Assembly: GCA_030544235.1 (NCBI GenBank)
Contig: CM060477.1
Location: forward strand, 21,225,934 to 21,289,933
DNA from: Lepturacanthus savala
Lineage: Eukaryota; Chordata; Actinopteri; Scombriformes; Trichiuridae
Length of the DNA: 64,000 nucleotides
Reading direction: 5' to 3'
Positions 10,547 through 22,298 of the stretch are shown here, one piece after another. A model generated the notes under the pieces. It saw only the letters and a program-made list of their open reading frames with translations, was not told the origin of the DNA and searched no databases. The translations under genes and the position numbers were made by a program. Position 1 is the stretch's first letter. The number at the start of each line of letters is the position of its first letter.

Positions 10547-10734
10547 GGGTGCACCGTTCCCAGCGGCACTGCAATACCGGGCCGATGCGTGGAGTGGACG
10601 GGGCAAGCCCCTTTCTCAGCTCCAGGTACTAAAAATCCGTTTAATATGGAGTCCCCTTATAGAGGACGTATCAGATATTAAACTGATAAGAACAGATACT
10701 ACACTTGATCTTAGCCAAAAGGCCGAGAAGCGAT
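10547..10734 (-). ncRNA. RNU2: U2 snRNA, copy 14
   Basis: Matches copy 1. Confidence 0.96.
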
Positions 10735-10915
10735 GAGCCCTTGCTGCCTGCTGCCCCGGGCCACCTCCCGTGCAGAGTTGTCACTTGTCGTGGAGCACTC
10801 GCTTCAAAAACCGCTCCGTCAACAACCGAGATTTAGCAGCTCCGCCCCGGGTCTCTCCTCTGTGAGGCCACGCGTCTCGTCAAGGACAGCTCTTTTGCTT
10901 TTCACAAGTGCACGA

Positions 10916-11032
10916 GGCTCTGCCAAATTGCAGGGCCTGACAAAAATAGGTTTAACTCATGGGTGCTCCTCTCCACGGAAGTCTTTAGTAAAAGGCGAAA
11001 GACTTGTACGTTATGAAGAGAAACCAGAGTAA
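10916..11032 (-). ncRNA. RNU5: U5 snRNA
   Basis: Matches the reference copy. Confidence 0.95.
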
Positions 11033-11331
11033 GCACAGCCCACTCCTCAACAGCAGCCAAAGTCCCCCGTCTTCCCAGGAACCGTGTTCACGGTAAGCCT
11101 CCTTCGCCTTGCTGCATATCCGGTGCCAGTCCACGCCCATTTCCCCCTTTTCCCAGGTTCGATATGGACCTACTGCGATAGGGCGTTGTCATGTTTGTCT
11201 TCCAGTCAAAGGCAAAACTCACTTTGGGTCGTTACATGGTGTGCTTTTACACCAATCACCATAGCAGCTGTAACAAAGTCGTCTGACGCAGTTGTCGCTT
11301 TGTTTTTTCATATTCCACAAGGCAAAGAGAA

Positions 11332-11519
11332 GGGTGCACCGTTCCCAGCGGCACTGCAATACCGGGCCGATGCGTGGAGTGGACGGGGCAAGCCCCTTTC
11401 TCAGCTCCAGGTACTAAAAATCCGTTTAATATGGAGTCCCCTTATAGAGGACGTATCAGATATTAAACTGATAAGAACAGATACTACACTTGATCTTAGC
11501 CAAAAGGCCGAGAAGCGAT
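11332..11519 (-). ncRNA. RNU2: U2 snRNA, copy 15
   Basis: Matches copy 1. Confidence 0.96.
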
Positions 11520-11700
11520 GAGCCCTTGCTGCCTGCTGCCCCGGGCCACCTCCCGTGCAGAGTTGTCACTTGTCGTGGAGCACTCGCTTCAAAAACCGCT
11601 CCGTCAACAACCGAGATTTAGCAGCTCCGCCCCGGGTCTCTCCTCTGTGAGGCCACGCGTCTCGTCAAGGACAGCTCTTTTGCTTTTCACAAGTGCACGA

Positions 11701-11817
11701 GGCTCTGCCAAATTGCAGGGCCTGACAAAAATAGGTTTAACTCATGGGTGCTCCTCTCCACGGAAGTCTTTAGTAAAAGGCGAAAGACTTGTACGTTATG
11801 AAGAGAAACCAGAGTAA
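11701..11817 (-). ncRNA. RNU5: U5 snRNA
   Basis: Matches the reference copy. Confidence 0.95.
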
Positions 11818-12116
11818 GCACAGCCCACTCCTCAACAGCAGCCAAAGTCCCCCGTCTTCCCAGGAACCGTGTTCACGGTAAGCCTCCTTCGCCTTGCTGC
11901 ATATCCGGTGCCAGTCCACGCCCATTTCCCCCTTTTCCCAGGTTCGATATGGACCTACTGCGATAGGGCGTTGTCATGTTTGTCTTCCAGTCAAAGGCAA
12001 AACTCACTTTGGGTCGTTACATGGTGTGCTTTTACACCAATCACCATAGCAGCTGTAACAAAGTCGTCTGACGCAGTTGTCGCTTTGTTTTTTCATATTC
12101 CACAAGGCAAAGAGAA

Positions 12117-12304
12117 GGGTGCACCGTTCCCAGCGGCACTGCAATACCGGGCCGATGCGTGGAGTGGACGGGGCAAGCCCCTTTCTCAGCTCCAGGTACT
12201 AAAAATCCGTTTAATATGGAGTCCCCTTATAGAGGACGTATCAGATATTAAACTGATAAGAACAGATACTACACTTGATCTTAGCCAAAAGGCCGAGAAG
12301 CGAT
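12117..12304 (-). ncRNA. RNU2: U2 snRNA, copy 16
   Basis: Matches copy 1. Confidence 0.96.
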
Positions 12305-12485
12305 GAGCCCTTGCTGCCTGCTGCCCCGGGCCACCTCCCGTGCAGAGTTGTCACTTGTCGTGGAGCACTCGCTTCAAAAACCGCTCCGTCAACAACCGAG
12401 ATTTAGCAGCTCCGCCCCGGGTCTCTCCTCTGTGAGGCCACGCGTCTCGTCAAGGACAGCTCTTTTGCTTTTCACAAGTGCACGA

Positions 12486-12602
12486 GGCTCTGCCAAATTG
12501 CAGGGCCTGACAAAAATAGGTTTAACTCATGGGTGCTCCTCTCCACGGAAGTCTTTAGTAAAAGGCGAAAGACTTGTACGTTATGAAGAGAAACCAGAGT
12601 AA
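12486..12602 (-). ncRNA. RNU5: U5 snRNA
   Basis: Matches the reference copy. Confidence 0.95.
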
Positions 12603-12901
12603 GCACAGCCCACTCCTCAACAGCAGCCAAAGTCCCCCGTCTTCCCAGGAACCGTGTTCACGGTAAGCCTCCTTCGCCTTGCTGCATATCCGGTGCCAGT
12701 CCACGCCCATTTCCCCCTTTTCCCAGGTTCGATATGGACCTACTGCGATAGGGCGTTGTCATGTTTGTCTTCCAGTCAAAGGCAAAACTCACTTTGGGTC
12801 GTTACATGGTGTGCTTTTACACCAATCACCATAGCAGCTGTAACAAAGTCGTCTGACGCAGTTGTCGCTTTGTTTTTTCATATTCCACAAGGCAAAGAGA
12901 A

Positions 12902-13089
12902 GGGTGCACCGTTCCCAGCGGCACTGCAATACCGGGCCGATGCGTGGAGTGGACGGGGCAAGCCCCTTTCTCAGCTCCAGGTACTAAAAATCCGTTTAAT
13001 ATGGAGTCCCCTTATAGAGGACGTATCAGATATTAAACTGATAAGAACAGATACTACACTTGATCTTAGCCAAAAGGCCGAGAAGCGAT
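12902..13089 (-). ncRNA. RNU2: U2 snRNA, copy 17
   Basis: Matches copy 1. Confidence 0.96.
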
Positions 13090-13270
13090 GAGCCCTTGCT
13101 GCCTGCTGCCCCGGGCCACCTCCCGTGCAGAGTTGTCACTTGTCGTGGAGCACTCGCTTCAAAAACCGCTCCGTCAACAACCGAGATTTAGCAGCTCCGC
13201 CCCGGGTCTCTCCTCTGTGAGGCCACGCGTCTCGTCAAGGACAGCTCTTTTGCTTTTCACAAGTGCACGA

Positions 13271-13387
13271 GGCTCTGCCAAATTGCAGGGCCTGACAAAA
13301 ATAGGTTTAACTCATGGGTGCTCCTCTCCACGGAAGTCTTTAGTAAAAGGCGAAAGACTTGTACGTTATGAAGAGAAACCAGAGTAA
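13271..13387 (-). ncRNA. RNU5: U5 snRNA
   Basis: Matches the reference copy. Confidence 0.95.
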
Positions 13388-13686
13388 GCACAGCCCACTC
13401 CTCAACAGCAGCCAAAGTCCCCCGTCTTCCCAGGAACCGTGTTCACGGTAAGCCTCCTTCGCCTTGCTGCATATCCGGTGCCAGTCCACGCCCATTTCCC
13501 CCTTTTCCCAGGTTCGATATGGACCTACTGCGATAGGGCGTTGTCATGTTTGTCTTCCAGTCAAAGGCAAAACTCACTTTGGGTCGTTACATGGTGTGCT
13601 TTTACACCAATCACCATAGCAGCTGTAACAAAGTCGTCTGACGCAGTTGTCGCTTTGTTTTTTCATATTCCACAAGGCAAAGAGAA

Positions 13687-13874
13687 GGGTGCACCGTTCC
13701 CAGCGGCACTGCAATACCGGGCCGATGCGTGGAGTGGACGGGGCAAGCTCCTTTCTCAGCTCCAGGTACTAAAAATCCGTTTAATATGGAGTCCCCTTAT
13801 AGAGGACGTATCAGATATTAAACTGATAAGAACAGATACTACACTTGATCTTAGCCAAAAGGCCGAGAAGCGAT
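13687..13874 (-). ncRNA. RNU2: U2 snRNA, copy 18, G126A variant
   Basis: One change at 13749 turns RNA G126 into A and makes an A-C mismatch with C133 in stem III. The same variant is in copies 45 and 49. Human U2 has an A-U pair at this place. Confidence 0.95.
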
Positions 13875-14055
13875 GAGCCCTTGCTGCCTGCTGCCCCGGG
13901 CCACCTCCCGTGCAGAGTTGTCACTTGTCGTGGAGCACTCGCTTCAAAAACCGCTCCGTCAACAACCGAGATTTAGCAGCTCCGCCCCGGGTCTCTCCTC
14001 TGTGAGGCCACGCGTCTCGTCAAGGACAGCTCTTTTGCTTTTCACAAGTGCACGA

Positions 14056-14172
14056 GGCTCTGCCAAATTGCAGGGCCTGACAAAAATAGGTTTAACTCAT
14101 GGGTGCTCCTCTCCACGGAAGTCTTTAGTAAAAGGCGAAAGACTTGTACGTTATGAAGAGAAACCAGAGTAA
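14056..14172 (-). ncRNA. RNU5: U5 snRNA
   Basis: Matches the reference copy. Confidence 0.95.
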
Positions 14173-14471
14173 GCACAGCCCACTCCTCAACAGCAGCCAA
14201 AGTCCCCCGTCTTCCCAGGAACCGTGTTCACGGTAAGCCTCCTTCGCCTTGCTGCATATCCGGTGCCAGTCCACGCCCATTTCCCCCTTTTCCCAGGTTC
14301 GATATGGACCTACTGCGATAGGGCGTTGTCATGTTTGTCTTCCAGTCAAAGGCAAAACTCACTTTGGGTCGTTACATGGTGTGCTTTTACACCAATCACC
14401 ATAGCAGCTGTAACAAAGTCGTCTGACGCAGTTGTCGCTTTGTTTTTTCATATTCCACAAGGCAAAGAGAA

Positions 14472-14659
14472 GGGTGCACCGTTCCCAGCGGCACTGCAAT
14501 ACCGGGCCGATGCGTGGAGTGGACGGGGCAAGCCCCTTTCTCAGCTCCAGGTACTAAAAATCCGTTTAATATGGAGTCCCCTTATAGAGGACGTATCAGA
14601 TATTAAACTGATAAGAACAGATACTACACTTGATCTTAGCCAAAAGGCCGAGAAGCGAT
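14472..14659 (-). ncRNA. RNU2: U2 snRNA, copy 19
   Basis: Matches copy 1. Confidence 0.96.
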
Positions 14660-14840
14660 GAGCCCTTGCTGCCTGCTGCCCCGGGCCACCTCCCGTGCAG
14701 AGTTGTCACTTGTCGTGGAGCACTCGCTTCAAAAACCGCTCCGTCAACAACCGAGATTTAGCAGCTCCGCCCCGGGTCTCTCCTCTGTGAGGCCACGCGT
14801 CTCGTCAAGGACAGCTCTTTTGCTTTTCACAAGTGCACGA

Positions 14841-14957
14841 GGCTCTGCCAAATTGCAGGGCCTGACAAAAATAGGTTTAACTCATGGGTGCTCCTCTCCA
14901 CGGAAGTCTTTAGTAAAAGGCGAAAGACTTGTACGTTATGAAGAGAAACCAGAGTAA
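14841..14957 (-). ncRNA. RNU5: U5 snRNA
   Basis: Matches the reference copy. Confidence 0.95.
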
Positions 14958-15256
14958 GCACAGCCCACTCCTCAACAGCAGCCAAAGTCCCCCGTCTTCC
15001 CAGGAACCGTGTTCACGGTAAGCCTCCTTCGCCTTGCTGCATATCCGGTGCCAGTCCACGCCCATTTCCCCTTTTTCCCAGGTTCGATATGGACCTACTG
15101 CGATAGGGCGTTGTCATGTTTGTCTTCCAGTCAAAGGCAAAACTCACTTTGGGTCGTTACATGGTGTGCTTTTACACCAATCACCATAGCAGCTGTAACA
15201 AAGTCGTCTGACGCAGTTGTCGCTTTGTTTTTTCATATTCCACAAGGCAAAGAGAA

Positions 15257-15444
15257 GGGTGCACCGTTCCCAGCGGCACTGCAATACCGGGCCGATGCGT
15301 GGAGTGGACGGGGCAAGCCCCTTTCTCAGCTCCAGGTACTAAAAATCCGTTTAATATGGAGTCCCCTTATAGAGGACGTATCAGATATTAAACTGATAAG
15401 AACAGATACTACACTTGATCTTAGCCAAAAGGCCGAGAAGCGAT
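15257..15444 (-). ncRNA. RNU2: U2 snRNA, copy 20
   Basis: Matches copy 1. Confidence 0.96.
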
Positions 15445-15625
15445 GAGCCCTTGCTGCCTGCTGCCCCGGGCCACCTCCCGTGCAGAGTTGTCACTTGTCG
15501 TGGAGCACTCGCTTCAAAAACCGCTCCGTCAACAACCGAGATTTAGCAGCTCCGCCCCGGGTCTCTCCTCTGTGAGGCCACGCGTCTCGTCAAGGACAGC
15601 TCTTTTGCTTTTCACAAGTGCACGA

Positions 15626-15742
15626 GGCTCTGCCAAATTGCAGGGCCTGACAAAAATAGGTTTAACTCATGGGTGCTCCTCTCCACGGAAGTCTTTAGTA
15701 AAAGGCGAAAGACTTGTACGTTATGAAGAGAAACCAGAGTAA
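15626..15742 (-). ncRNA. RNU5: U5 snRNA
   Basis: Matches the reference copy. Confidence 0.95.
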
Positions 15743-16041
15743 GCACAGCCCACTCCTCAACAGCAGCCAAAGTCCCCCGTCTTCCCAGGAACCGTGTTCA
15801 CGGTAAGCCTCCTTCGCCTTGCTGCATATCCGGTGCCAGTCCACGCCCATTTCCCCTTTTTCCCAGGTTCGATATGGACCTACTGCGATAGGGCGTTGTC
15901 ATGTTTGTCTTCCAGTCAAAGGCAAAACTCACTTTGGGTCGTTACATGGTGTGCTTTTACACCAATCACCATAGCAGCTGTAACAAAGTCGTCTGACGCA
16001 GTTGTCGCTTTGTTTTTTCATATTCCACAAGGCAAAGAGAA

Positions 16042-16229
16042 GGGTGCACCGTTCCCAGCGGCACTGCAATACCGGGCCGATGCGTGGAGTGGACGGGGCA
16101 AGCCCCTTTCTCAGCTCCAGGTACTAAAAATCCGTTTAATATGGAGTCCCCTTATAGAGGACGTATCAGATATTAAACTGATAAGAACAGATACTACACT
16201 TGATCTTAGCCAAAAGGCCGAGAAGCGAT
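16042..16229 (-). ncRNA. RNU2: U2 snRNA, copy 21
   Basis: Matches copy 1. Confidence 0.96.
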
Positions 16230-16410
16230 GAGCCCTTGCTGCCTGCTGCCCCGGGCCACCTCCCGTGCAGAGTTGTCACTTGTCGTGGAGCACTCGCTTC
16301 AAAAACCGCTCCGTCAACAACCGAGATTTAGCAGCTCCGCCCCGGGTCTCTCCTCTGTGAGGCCACGCGTCTCGTCAAGGACAGCTCTTTTGCTTTTCAC
16401 AAGTGCACGA

Positions 16411-16527
16411 GGCTCTGCCAAATTGCAGGGCCTGACAAAAATAGGTTTAACTCATGGGTGCTCCTCTCCACGGAAGTCTTTAGTAAAAGGCGAAAGACTT
16501 GTACGTTATGAAGAGAAACCAGAGTAA
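16411..16527 (-). ncRNA. RNU5: U5 snRNA
   Basis: Matches the reference copy. Confidence 0.95.
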
Positions 16528-16826
16528 GCACAGCCCACTCCTCAACAGCAGCCAAAGTCCCCCGTCTTCCCAGGAACCGTGTTCACGGTAAGCCTCCTTC
16601 GCCTTGCTGCATATCCGGTGCCAGTCCACGCCCATTTCCCCTTTTTCCCAGGTTCGATATGGACCTACTGCGATAGGGCGTTGTCATGTTTGTCTTCCAG
16701 TCAAAGGCAAAACTCACTTTGGGTCGTTACATGGTGTGCTTTTACACCAATCACCATAGCAGCTGTAACAAAGTCGTCTGACGCAGTTGTCGCTTTGTTT
16801 TTTCATATTCCACAAGGCAAAGAGAA

Positions 16827-17014
16827 GGGTGCACCGTTCCCAGCGGCACTGCAATACCGGGCCGATGCGTGGAGTGGACGGGGCAAGCCCCTTTCTCAGC
16901 TCCAGGTACTAAAAATCCGTTTAATATGGAGTCCCCTTATAGAGGACGTATCAGATATTAAACTGATAAGAACAGATACTACACTTGATCTTAGCCAAAA
17001 GGCCGAGAAGCGAT
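16827..17014 (-). ncRNA. RNU2: U2 snRNA, copy 22
   Basis: Matches copy 1. Confidence 0.96.
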
Positions 17015-17195
17015 GAGCCCTTGCTGCCTGCTGCCCCGGGCCACCTCCCGTGCAGAGTTGTCACTTGTCGTGGAGCACTCGCTTCAAAAACCGCTCCGTC
17101 AACAACCGAGATTTAGCAGCTCCGCCCCGGGTCTCTCCTCTGTGAGGCCACGCGTCTCGTCAAGGACAGCTCTTTTGCTTTTCACAAGTGCACGA

Positions 17196-17312
17196 GGCTC
17201 TGCCAAATTGCAGGGCCTGACAAAAATAGGTTTAACTCATGGGTGCTCCTCTCCACGGAAGTCTTTAGTAAAAGGCGAAAGACTTGTACGTTATGAAGAG
17301 AAACCAGAGTAA
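17196..17312 (-). ncRNA. RNU5: U5 snRNA
   Basis: Gene as reference. A private C-to-A change at 17354 lies between its PSE and the gene start. Confidence 0.95.
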
Positions 17313-17611
17313 GCACAGCCCACTCCTCAACAGCAGCCAAAGTCCCCCGTCTTACCAGGAACCGTGTTCACGGTAAGCCTCCTTCGCCTTGCTGCATATC
17401 CGGTGCCAGTCCACGCCCATTTCCCCTTTTTCCCAGGTTCGATATGGACCTACTGCGATAGGGCGTTGTCATGTTTGTCTTCCAGTCAAAGGCAAAACTC
17501 ACTTTGGGTCGTTACATGGTGTGCTTTTACACCAATCACCATAGCAGCTGTAACAAAGTCGTCTGACGCAGTTGTCGCTTTGTTTTTTCATATTCCACAA
17601 GGCAAAGAGAA

Positions 17612-17799
17612 GGGTGCACCGTTCCCAGCGGCACTGCAATACCGGGCCGATGCGTGGAGTGGACGGGGCAAGCCCCTTTCTCAGCTCCAGGTACTAAAAA
17701 TCCGTTTAATATGGAGTCCCCTTATAGAGGACGTATCAGATATTAAACTGATAAGAACAGATACTACACTTGATCTTAGCCAAAAGGCCGAGAAGCGAT
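17612..17799 (-). ncRNA. RNU2: U2 snRNA, copy 23
   Basis: Matches copy 1. Confidence 0.96.
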
Positions 17800-17980
17800 G
17801 AGCCCTTGCTGCCTGCTGCCCCGGGCCACCTCCCGTGCAGAGTTGTCACTTGTCGTGGAGCACTCGCTTCAAAAACCGCTCCGTCAACAACCGAGATTTA
17901 GCAGCTCCGCCCCGGGTCTCTCCTCTGTGAGGCCACGCGTCTCGTCAAGGACAGCTCTTTTGCTTTTCACAAGTGCACGA

Positions 17981-18097
17981 GGCTCTGCCAAATTGCAGGG
18001 CCTGACAAAAATAGGTTTAACTCATGGGTGCTCCTCTCCACGGAAGTCTTTAGTAAAAGGCGAAAGACTTGTACGTTATGAAGAGAAACCAGAGTAA
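17981..18097 (-). ncRNA. RNU5: U5 snRNA
   Basis: Matches the reference copy. Confidence 0.95.
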
Positions 18098-18396
18098 GCA
18101 CAGCCCACTCCTCAACAGCAGCCAAAGTCCCCCGTCTTCCCAGGAACCGTGTTCACGGTAAGCCTCCTTCGCCTTGCTGCATATCCGGTGCCAGTCCACG
18201 CCCATTTCCCCCTTTTCCCAGGTTCGATATGGACCTACTGCGATAGGGCGTTGTCATGTTTGTCTTCCAGTCAAAGGCAAAACTCACTTTGGGTCGTTAC
18301 ATGGTGTGCTTTTACACCAATCACCATAGCAGCTGTAACAAAGTCGTCTGACGCAGTTGTCGCTTTGTTTTTTCATATTCCACAAGGCAAAGAGAA

Positions 18397-18584
18397 GGGT
18401 GCACCGTTCCCAGCGGCACTGCAATACCGGGCCGATGCGTGGAGTGGACGGGGCAAGCCCCTTTCTCAGCTCCAGGTACTAAAAATCCGTTTAATATGGA
18501 GTCCCCTTATAGAGGACGTATCAGATATTAAACTGATAAGAACAGATACTACACTTGATCTTAGCCAAAAGGCCGAGAAGCGAT
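18397..18584 (-). ncRNA. RNU2: U2 snRNA, copy 24
   Basis: Matches copy 1. Confidence 0.96.
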
Positions 18585-18765
18585 GAGCCCTTGCTGCCTG
18601 CTGCCCCGGGCCACCTCCCGTGCAGAGTTGTCACTTGTCGTGGAGCACTCGCTTCAAAAACCGCTCCGTCAACAACCGAGATTTAGCAGCTCCGCCCCGG
18701 GTCTCTCCTCTGTGAGGCCACGCGTCTCGTCAAGGACAGCTCTTTTGCTTTTCACAAGTGCACGA

Positions 18766-18882
18766 GGCTCTGCCAAATTGCAGGGCCTGACAAAAATAGG
18801 TTTAACTCATGGGTGCTCCTCTCCACGGAAGTCTTTAGTAAAAGGCGAAAGACTTGTACGTTATGAAGAGAAACCAGAGTAA
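18766..18882 (-). ncRNA. RNU5: U5 snRNA
   Basis: Matches the reference copy. Confidence 0.95.
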
Positions 18883-19181
18883 GCACAGCCCACTCCTCAA
18901 CAGCAGCCAAAGTCCCCCGTCTTCCCAGGAACCGTGTTCACGGTAAGCCTCCTTCGCCTTGCTGCATATCCGGTGCCAGTCCACGCCCATTTCCCCCTTT
19001 TCCCAGGTTCGATATGGACCTACTGCGATAGGGCGTTGTCATGTTTGTCTTCCAGTCAAAGGCAAAACTCACTTTGGGTCGTTACATGGTGTGCTTTTAC
19101 ACCAATCACCATAGCAGCTGTAACAAAGTCGTCTGACGCAGTTGTCGCTTTGTTTTTTCATATTCCACAAGGCAAAGAGAA

Positions 19182-19369
19182 GGGTGCACCGTTCCCAGCG
19201 GCACTGCAATACCGGGCCGATGCGTGGAGTGGACGGGGCAAGCCCCTTTCTCAGCTCCAGGTACTAAAAATCCGTTTAATATGGACTCCCCTTATAGAGG
19301 ACGTATCAGATATTAAACTGATAAGAACAGATACTACACTTGATCTTAGCCAAAAGGCCGAGAAGCGAT
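19182..19369 (-). ncRNA. RNU2: U2 snRNA, copy 25, C84G variant
   Basis: A private change at 19286 turns RNA C84 into G, which removes the closing G68-C84 pair of stem IIb. Confidence 0.95.
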
Positions 19370-19550
19370 GAGCCCTTGCTGCCTGCTGCCCCGGGCCACC
19401 TCCCGTGCAGAGTTGTCACTTGTCGTGGAGCACTCGCTTCAAAAACCGCTCCGTCAACAACCGAGATTTAGCAGCTCCGCCCCGGGTCTCTCCTCTGTGA
19501 GGCCACGCGTCTCGTCAAGGACAGCTCTTTTGCTTTTCACAAGTGCACGA

Positions 19551-19667
19551 GGCTCTGCCAAATTGCAGGGCCTGACAAAAATAGGTTTAACTCATGGGTG
19601 CTCCTCTCCACGGAAGTCTTTAGTAAAAGGCGAAAGACTTGTACGTTATGAAGAGAAACCAGAGTAA
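19551..19667 (-). ncRNA. RNU5: U5 snRNA
   Basis: Matches the reference copy. It is the U5 gene next to the first interrupted U2. Confidence 0.95.
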
Positions 19668-20102
19668 GCACAGCCCACTCCTCAACAGCAGCCAAAGTCC
19701 CCCGTCTTCCCAGGAACCGTGTTCACGGTAAGCCTCCTTCGCCTTGCTGCATATCCGGTGCCAGTCCACGCCCATTTCCCCCTTTTCCCAGGTTCGATAT
19801 GGACCTACTGCGATAGGGCGTTGTCATGTTTGTCTTCCAGTCAAAGGCAAAACTCACTTTGGGTCGTTACATGGTGTGCTTTTACACCAATCACCATAGC
19901 AGCTGTAACAAAGTCGTCTGACGCAGTTGTCGCTTTGTTTTTTCATATTCCACAAGGCAAAGAGAAGGGTGCACCGTTCCCAGCGGCACTGCAATACCGG
20001 GCCGATGCGTGGAGTGGACGGGGCAAGCCCCTTTCTCAGCTCCAGGTACTAAAAATCCGTTTAATATGGAGTCCCCTTATAGAGGACGTATCAGATATTA
20101 AA

Positions 20103-20117
20103 CTGATAAGAACAGAT
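20103..20117. repeat. target-site duplication, left copy
   Basis: CTGATAAGAACAGAT (plus strand), equal to U2 RNA nt 38-52. It is repeated exactly at 20865-20879 and is the signature of target-primed reverse transcription. Confidence 0.93.
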
Positions 20118-20864
20118 TTTTTTCTTTCGAAAAAGTTTATTGGCACATGTTTTCATACATTTACCACTTTGCTTTTTTCAAGACCAATTGCTTAAAATAA
20201 CCATGTATTCTGTAAGAGTCTTATTTTAAAACAATAAGAGCATTTAAAAAGACATTACAGATAAAACAATCGCAATTGGTAATAGGGTAAAAAAGATAAA
20301 AGGAAAAACAGTGTCCATTTAAAACCTTTAAAAGGGAGTGCATCTGTTAAAATGTTCTTTGTCCGGATCTCCTTGTGTTTGTGCAGGAGCGCAGCGAGTC
20401 CCCAACGAGAGTAACTCATCCCGCTCCCCCAAACATTCGGTCTCTCGAGGGCCTGCCGCTCTGCATCCTGTCGCTCAGACGAGATCCTCACCCTGGAGCT
20501 CCTTCCCACCTGCCTCACCCGGAGAGCCAGGCCGCCGCTGCTGTGACCTTTTCCCGTGTGGCTCCGGCTCCTTCCTCCGAATGGGCACAGAGGCGATTCT
20601 TCGTTGTGGCTGTGTCCTAGGCTTGCCGCCTGCAGCTCTGGCCGCTTTGGCCGTTGCTGCAGCCATTCGGATCACAGCCACGGGGGGGATCTGCATGTGC
20701 CTTCTTACCAGCAAGTTTCTGGAGGTCCATATGGCGTCTTTGATGGCGGCTAGGGTGAGCCACTCGTCTGCAAACTCTTTTTTCGATGTTGTTCCCGGGC
20801 TCACCCCATATAGCACTTTCTGTGCTGTGAGGACCTCCCTTGCTGGCAAGTACGGGAATTTTAT
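20118..20864 (-). mobile_element. Keno-like L1/Tx1 retrotransposon, 5'-truncated copy
   Basis: A 747-bp insertion in the sense orientation of U2. It is almost identical to the 3' end of the long element at 39720-40464. By eye I see about four substitutions (for example G/A near 20189 and at 20383, and differences near 20407 and 20438) and one base in the terminal A run. It keeps the whole 3' UTR (20118-20474) and the last part of ORF2, and lacks everything upstream. The 3' junction falls after the same U2 nucleotide as in the long element, so insertion is site-specific. 5' truncation is the common outcome of incomplete reverse transcription in LINEs. Confidence 0.9.
20475..20864 (-). pseudogene. 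ORF2 C-terminal remnant of the truncated Keno-like element
   Basis: About 130 codons of the ORF2 C-terminus, ending at the same stop as in the long copy. No catalytic domain remains. The open frame runs upstream past the junction into U2 sequence, which is accidental. Confidence 0.85.
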
Positions 20865-20879
20865 CTGATAAGAACAGAT
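20865..20879. repeat. target-site duplication, right copy
   Basis: Second copy of the 15-bp U2 segment flanking the truncated element. Confidence 0.93.
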
Positions 20880-21097
20880 ACTACACTTGATCTTAGCCAA
20901 AAGGCCGAGAAGCGATGAGCCCTTGCTGCCTGCTGCCCCGGGCCACCTCCCGTGCAGAGTTGTCACTTGTCGTGGAGCACTCGCTTCAAAAACCGCTCCG
21001 TCAACAACCGAGATTTAGCAGCTCCGCCCCGGGTCTCTCCTCTGTGAGGCCACGCGTCTCGTCAAGGACAGCTCTTTTGCTTTTCACAAGTGCACGA

Positions 21098-21214
21098 GGC
21101 TCTGCCAAATTGCAGGGCCTGACAAAAATAGGTTTAACTCATGGGTGCTCCTCTCCACGGAAGTCTTTAGTAAAAGGCGAAAGACTTGTACGTTATGAAG
21201 AGAAACCAGAGTAA
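21098..21214 (-). ncRNA. RNU5: U5 snRNA
   Basis: Matches the reference copy. Confidence 0.95.
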
Positions 21215-21513
21215 GCACAGCCCACTCCTCAACAGCAGCCAAAGTCCCCCGTCTTCCCAGGAACCGTGTTCACGGTAAGCCTCCTTCGCCTTGCTGCATA
21301 TCCGGTGCCAGTCCACGCCCATTTCCCCCTTTTCCCAGGTTCGATATGGACCTACTGCGATAGGGCGTTGTCATGTTTGTCTTCCAGTCAAAGGCAAAAC
21401 TCACTTTGGGTCGTTACATGGTGTGCTTTTACACCAATCACCATAGCAGCTGTAACAAAGTCGTCTGACGCAGTTGTCGCTTTGTTTTTTCATATTCCAC
21501 AAGGCAAAGAGAA

Positions 21514-21701
21514 GGGTGCACCGTTCCCAGCGGCACTGCAATACCGGGCCGATGCGTGGAGTGGACGGGGCAAGCCCCTTTCTCAGCTCCAGGTACTAAA
21601 AATCCGTTTAATATGGAGTCCCCTTATAGAGGACGTATCAGATATTAAACTGATAAGAACAGATACTACACTTGATCTTAGCCAAAAGGCCGAGAAGCGA
21701 T
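21514..21701 (-). ncRNA. RNU2: U2 snRNA, copy 27
   Basis: Matches copy 1. Confidence 0.96.
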
Positions 21702-21882
21702 GAGCCCTTGCTGCCTGCTGCCCCGGGCCACCTCCCGTGCAGAGTTGTCACTTGTCGTGGAGCACTCGCTTCAAAAACCGCTCCGTCAACAACCGAGATT
21801 TAGCAGCTCCGCCCCGGGTCTCTCCTCTGTGAGGCCACGCGTCTCGTCAAGGACAGCTCTTTTGCTTTTCACAAGTGCACGA

Positions 21883-21999
21883 GGCTCTGCCAAATTGCAG
21901 GGCCTGACAAAAATAGGTTTAACTCATGGGTGCTCCTCTCCACGGAAGTCTTTAGTAAAAGGCGAAAGACTTGTACGTTATGAAGAGAAACCAGAGTAA
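21883..21999 (-). ncRNA. RNU5: U5 snRNA
   Basis: Matches the reference copy. Confidence 0.95.
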
Positions 22000-22298
22000 G
22001 CACAGCCCACTCCTCAACAGCAGCCAAAGTCCCCCGTCTTCCCAGGAACCGTGTTCACGGTAAGCCTCCTTCGCCTTGCTGCATATCCGGTGCCAGTCCA
22101 CGCCCATTTCCCCCTTTTCCCAGGTTCGATATGGACCTACTGCGATAGGGCGTTGTCATGTTTGTCTTCCAGTCAAAGGCAAAACTCACTTTGGGTCGTT
22201 ACATGGTGTGCTTTTACACCAATCACCATAGCAGCTGTAACAAAGTCGTCTGACGCAGTTGTCGCTTTGTTTTTTCATATTCCACAAGGCAAAGAGAA

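Larger units (their letters stand above)
1..20117 (-). repeat. U5-U2 snRNA tandem array, block 1 (785-bp units)
   Basis: Head-to-tail copies of a 785-bp unit, nearly identical from copy to copy. Each unit holds one U5 and one U2 snRNA gene on the minus strand with spacers of 181 bp (U5 3' end to U2 5' end) and 299 bp (U2 3' end to next U5 5' end). The block contains U2 copies 1-25 and the 3' 151 nt of copy 26, where a retrotransposon interrupts it. The window opens inside a U5 gene, so the array continues to the left. Within the spacers I see only candidate promoter and 3'-box elements. Variation is sparse: a C/T alternative at unit offset 157 and a handful of single changes (for example 3073, 6045, 10374, 10495, 13749, 17354, 19286). 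Confidence 0.97.
19967..20916 (-). pseudogene. RNU2: U2 snRNA, copy 26, split by retrotransposon
   Basis: The gene is interrupted after RNA nt 52 by a 747-bp element. The 5' part is 20865-20916 (nt 1-52) and the 3' part 19967-20117 (nt 38-188), with nt 38-52 present on both sides as the target duplication. Removing the element and one duplicate leaves exactly 188 nt. The insertion breaks the RNA just downstream of the branch-point recognition sequence, so no functional U2 can come from it. Confidence 0.95.

Noticed and set aside
20475..20966. 163-codon minus-strand frame crossing from U2 into the truncated element, as a fusion gene.
   Set aside because: It joins antisense-free U2 sequence and an ORF2 tail by chance. 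No promoter or conserved start supports translation.
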